Position numbers and translations under genes: made by a program. From assembly GCA_003663225.1 (NCBI GenBank), contig QMZP01000042.1:1-6837 (forward strand): a stretch of 6,837 bases of DNA. The letters are read 5' to 3'. The stretch's first letter is position 1; every line of letters starts with the position of its first letter. The notes under the pieces were generated by a model that saw only the letters and a program-made list of their open reading frames with translations, searched no databases and was not told the origin of the DNA. This document shows positions 5,691 to 6,837 of the stretch, one piece after another. The stretch comes from Candidatus Aenigmatarchaeota archaeon (GTDB lineage: Archaea; Aenigmatarchaeota; Aenigmatarchaeia; QMZP01).

Positions 5691-5721
5691 AGGGCCGCAA
5701 GGCCCTTGTTCGTTTCTTTTT
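5691..5721 (+). terminator. Hairpin plus T-tract terminator of the 321-aa protein gene
   Basis: A perfect 6-bp GC-rich stem AGGGCC (5691-5696) and GGCCCT (5701-5706) is closed by a GCAA tetraloop (GNRA type). A T-rich run ends in five Ts at 5717-5721. It starts one base after the TGA stop (5687-5689). The design looks like a bacterial intrinsic terminator; in archaea the T-tract is usually the active part. It separates this gene from the uL23 promoter. Confidence 0.75.
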
Positions 5722-5730
5722 ACATTACTA

Positions 5731-5744
5731 CAAACCTTTATAAA
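5731..5744 (+). promoter_or_regulatory. TATA box and BRE of the uL23-uL2 unit
   Basis: CAAACC (5731-5736) is followed by TTTATAAA (5737-5744), a near-consensus archaeal BRE plus TATA. The expected transcription start is around 5764-5768, giving a 5' leader of about 70-75 nt, longer than that of any other gene here. A weaker T-rich element (TTTTTATC, 5806-5813) nearer the gene is an alternative but is part of an inverted repeat. Confidence 0.65.
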
Positions 5745-5772
5745 CACCATGTAGCATATTATACTAACGCCC

Positions 5773-5813
5773 GATAAAAGCCGGCTGATGGGTAACCATT
5801 GCTAGTTTTTATC
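5773..5813 (+). promoter_or_regulatory. Stem-loop in the uL23-uL2 mRNA leader
   Basis: GATAAAA (5773-5779) and TTTTATC (5807-5813) form a perfect 7-bp basal stem. An apical hairpin ATGG (5788-5791), loop GTAA (GNRA type), CCAT (5796-5799) sits inside it, extendable by G-U and U-G pairs. The two helices are joined by an asymmetric internal loop. A second small inverted repeat CTATA-CTC-TATAG (5818-5830) touches the GGAG ribosome binding site (5830-5833). The block lies wholly within the predicted leader, as expected for a protein-binding control element of a ribosomal operon. There is no direct evidence of function. Confidence 0.45.
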
Positions 5814-5838
5814 AAGGCTATACTCTATAGGAGACAAC

Positions 5839-6282
5839 ATGCCCAAGGAACCCACCAACAAAGAGCTGGACAAGATGATAGACGATTCTGTCAAGGACAT
5901 GAAGAAGGAAGAGGAGGCAAGGCCAGCTGCCAAAGGGGATAAGAAGGAGAAACCAGCGGAGCCGAAGGCAGGGAAGGAGAAGCCGAAGGCCGAGGAGCAG
6001 GCAATAAGGGTAGTCGAAGGCTACGACCCCTGGAAGATACTCATGTATCCCCACCTTGCTGAGAAGAGCATGAACATGGTGGAGATAGAGAACAAGCTCG
6101 TTTTCATAGTGAAGAGGAACGCCACGAAGGAGCAGATAAAGGATGCAGTGGAGAAGGGGTTCGATGTCAAGGTAACCGGCATCAACGTGATAATCACGAG
6201 GAAAGGCAGCAAGAAGGCATACGTCAAGCTTTCACCCGACAACAGCGCAGCAGACATAGCCACGAGGCTCGGGATGATATAA
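5839..6282 (+). CDS. rpl23: 50S ribosomal protein uL23 (L23) with a charged N-terminal extension
   Basis: A large-subunit protein at the exit of the nascent-peptide tunnel, where it helps form the docking site for SRP and other factors. The archaeal core begins near residue 62 (YDPWKILMYPHLAEKSM). It includes IENKLVFIVKRNATKEQIKDAVEKGFDVKV (83-112), NVIITRKGSKKAYVKLSP (116-133) and a C-terminal SAADIATRLGMI. Standard archaeal uL23 is about 85 aa; here residues 1-58 are an added Lys/Glu/Ala/Pro-rich segment with KPAEPK-like units similar to the uS4 tail. The ATG at 5839 has GGAG at 5830-5833, weaker than the sites of its neighbours. It is the first gene of a uL23-uL2 unit and is separated from uL4 by two unrelated genes. 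Confidence 0.96.
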   Translation: MPKEPTNKELDKMIDDSVKDMKKEEEARPAAKGDKKEKPAEPKAGKEKPKAEEQAIRVVEGYDPWKILMYPHLAEKSMNMVEIENKLVFIVKRNATKEQIKDAVEKGFDVKVTGINVIITRKGSKKAYVKLSPDNSAADIATRLGMI

Positions 6283-6292
6283 GAGGTATGAT

Positions 6293-6837
6293 ATGGGAAG
6301 ACCGCTAAGATCTCAGAGAAGGGGAAAGGGTTCGCCTACTTACAGGGCTCCCCCGAGGAAATTCAAGCCCCTGCTGACATACAACGGGCGCGAAGGCAGG
6401 GTGGTTGACATAATAAACGACCCGATAAGGAATTCCCCCCTGGCAAAGGTCACTTACGATGACAACAGCACCGGCTACATAATAGCCACTGAAGGCATGA
6501 AGGTCGGTGACAGCGTATCAGAGAAGGTCAAGACACTGGGCGACGTGAACGAGGGCACGCAGATATCGTGCGTGGAGGCGTCGCCGAACTCCGGGCCCAA
6601 GATATGCAGGGCACCCGGTTCGGCAGCCACACTCGTTTCCAAGACTGACAGGTATTGCATAATACAGCTGCCGTCCAAGAAGACCATGAAGCTCAACATA
6701 AAATGCAGAGCAGCAACGGGCGTCCCTGCCGGCGAGGGCAGGAAGGACAAGCCATTTTTAAAGGCAGGAAGCAAATACCACTTGATGAAGGCAAGGGGCC
6801 ACATGTACCCGAGGACGTCGGGCGTGTCCATGAACGC
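6293..6837 (+). CDS. rpl2: 50S ribosomal protein uL2 (L2), 3' end beyond the window
   Basis: A large-subunit rRNA-binding protein needed for subunit association and the peptidyl transferase centre. 181 complete codons are present. They begin MGRPLRSQRRGKGSPTYRAP, as archaeal uL2 does, then VVDIINDP (37-44), PSKKTMKLNIKCRAATGVPA (127-146), DKPFLKAGSKYHLMKARG (152-169) and GVSMN (177-181). The sequence stops just before the conserved GVAMNxVDHPHGG region, so roughly the last quarter of a usual 240-aa protein is missing because of the window edge, not a mutation. The start is supported by GAGGT (6283-6287) 5 nt upstream, and the gap to the uL23 stop is 10 nt, so the two are cotranscribed as in other archaeal S10 clusters. 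'CRAATGVPAGEG' differs slightly from the usual CRATIGVVAGGG pattern. Confidence 0.97.
   Translation, partial: MGRPLRSQRRGKGSPTYRAPPRKFKPLLTYNGREGRVVDIINDPIRNSPLAKVTYDDNSTGYIIATEGMKVGDSVSEKVKTLGDVNEGTQISCVEASPNSGPKICRAPGSAATLVSKTDRYCIIQLPSKKTMKLNIKCRAATGVPAGEGRKDKPFLKAGSKYHLMKARGHMYPRTSGVSMN

Noticed and set aside
6475..6831. 118-codon minus-strand frame
   Set aside because: Antisense to uL2, whose translation matches the family throughout.

Overview
The window comes from an archaeal chromosome. Seven of its nine genes are archaeal-type ribosomal proteins: uS13, uS4, uS11, uL3, uL4, uL23 and uL2. Most starts are preceded by GGTGA(T)-type Shine-Dalgarno sequences, complementary to the archaeal 16S 3' end, and several intergenic regions carry archaeal TATA boxes. 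A TrmB-family regulator is also present. The lineage is inferred only: long Lys/Glu/Ala/Pro-rich tails on the ribosomal proteins, an enlarged uL4 loop and a broken-up S10 cluster would fit a DPANN-type (for example Micrarchaeota-like) archaeon, but this is not proven.

Layout. Positions 32-2869 (minus strand) hold one tight operon transcribed uS13 > uS4 > uS11 > uL3, with overlaps of 1 nt or gaps of 5 to 11 nt. A 199-bp divergent intergenic region (2870-3068) follows, with TATA boxes for both directions and two small hairpins sharing the core CCCGGAGG. uL4 (3069-3872, plus) runs head-on into a TrmB-like regulator (3873-4625, minus) with no base between the two stop codons. A 98-bp divergent spacer holds a C5-AAA-G5 palindrome, a candidate operator. 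Next is an unrecognised 321-aa protein built from two diverged copies of one domain (4724-5689, plus), ending in a hairpin plus T-tract terminator. A TATA box and a structured leader of about 70 nt precede uL23 (5839-6282) and uL2 (6293 to the window end, truncated).

Together: the usual archaeal S10-type order uL3-uL4-uL23-uL2 is present locally but split into three transcription units. uL3 has been appended to the uS13-uS4-uS11 operon, where the RNA polymerase subunit gene rpoD commonly follows uS11. uL4 fires divergently. The TrmB gene and the duplicated-domain gene sit between uL4 and uL23. The most novel items are the duplicated-domain protein with its divergent regulator and palindrome, and the structured uL23 leader.
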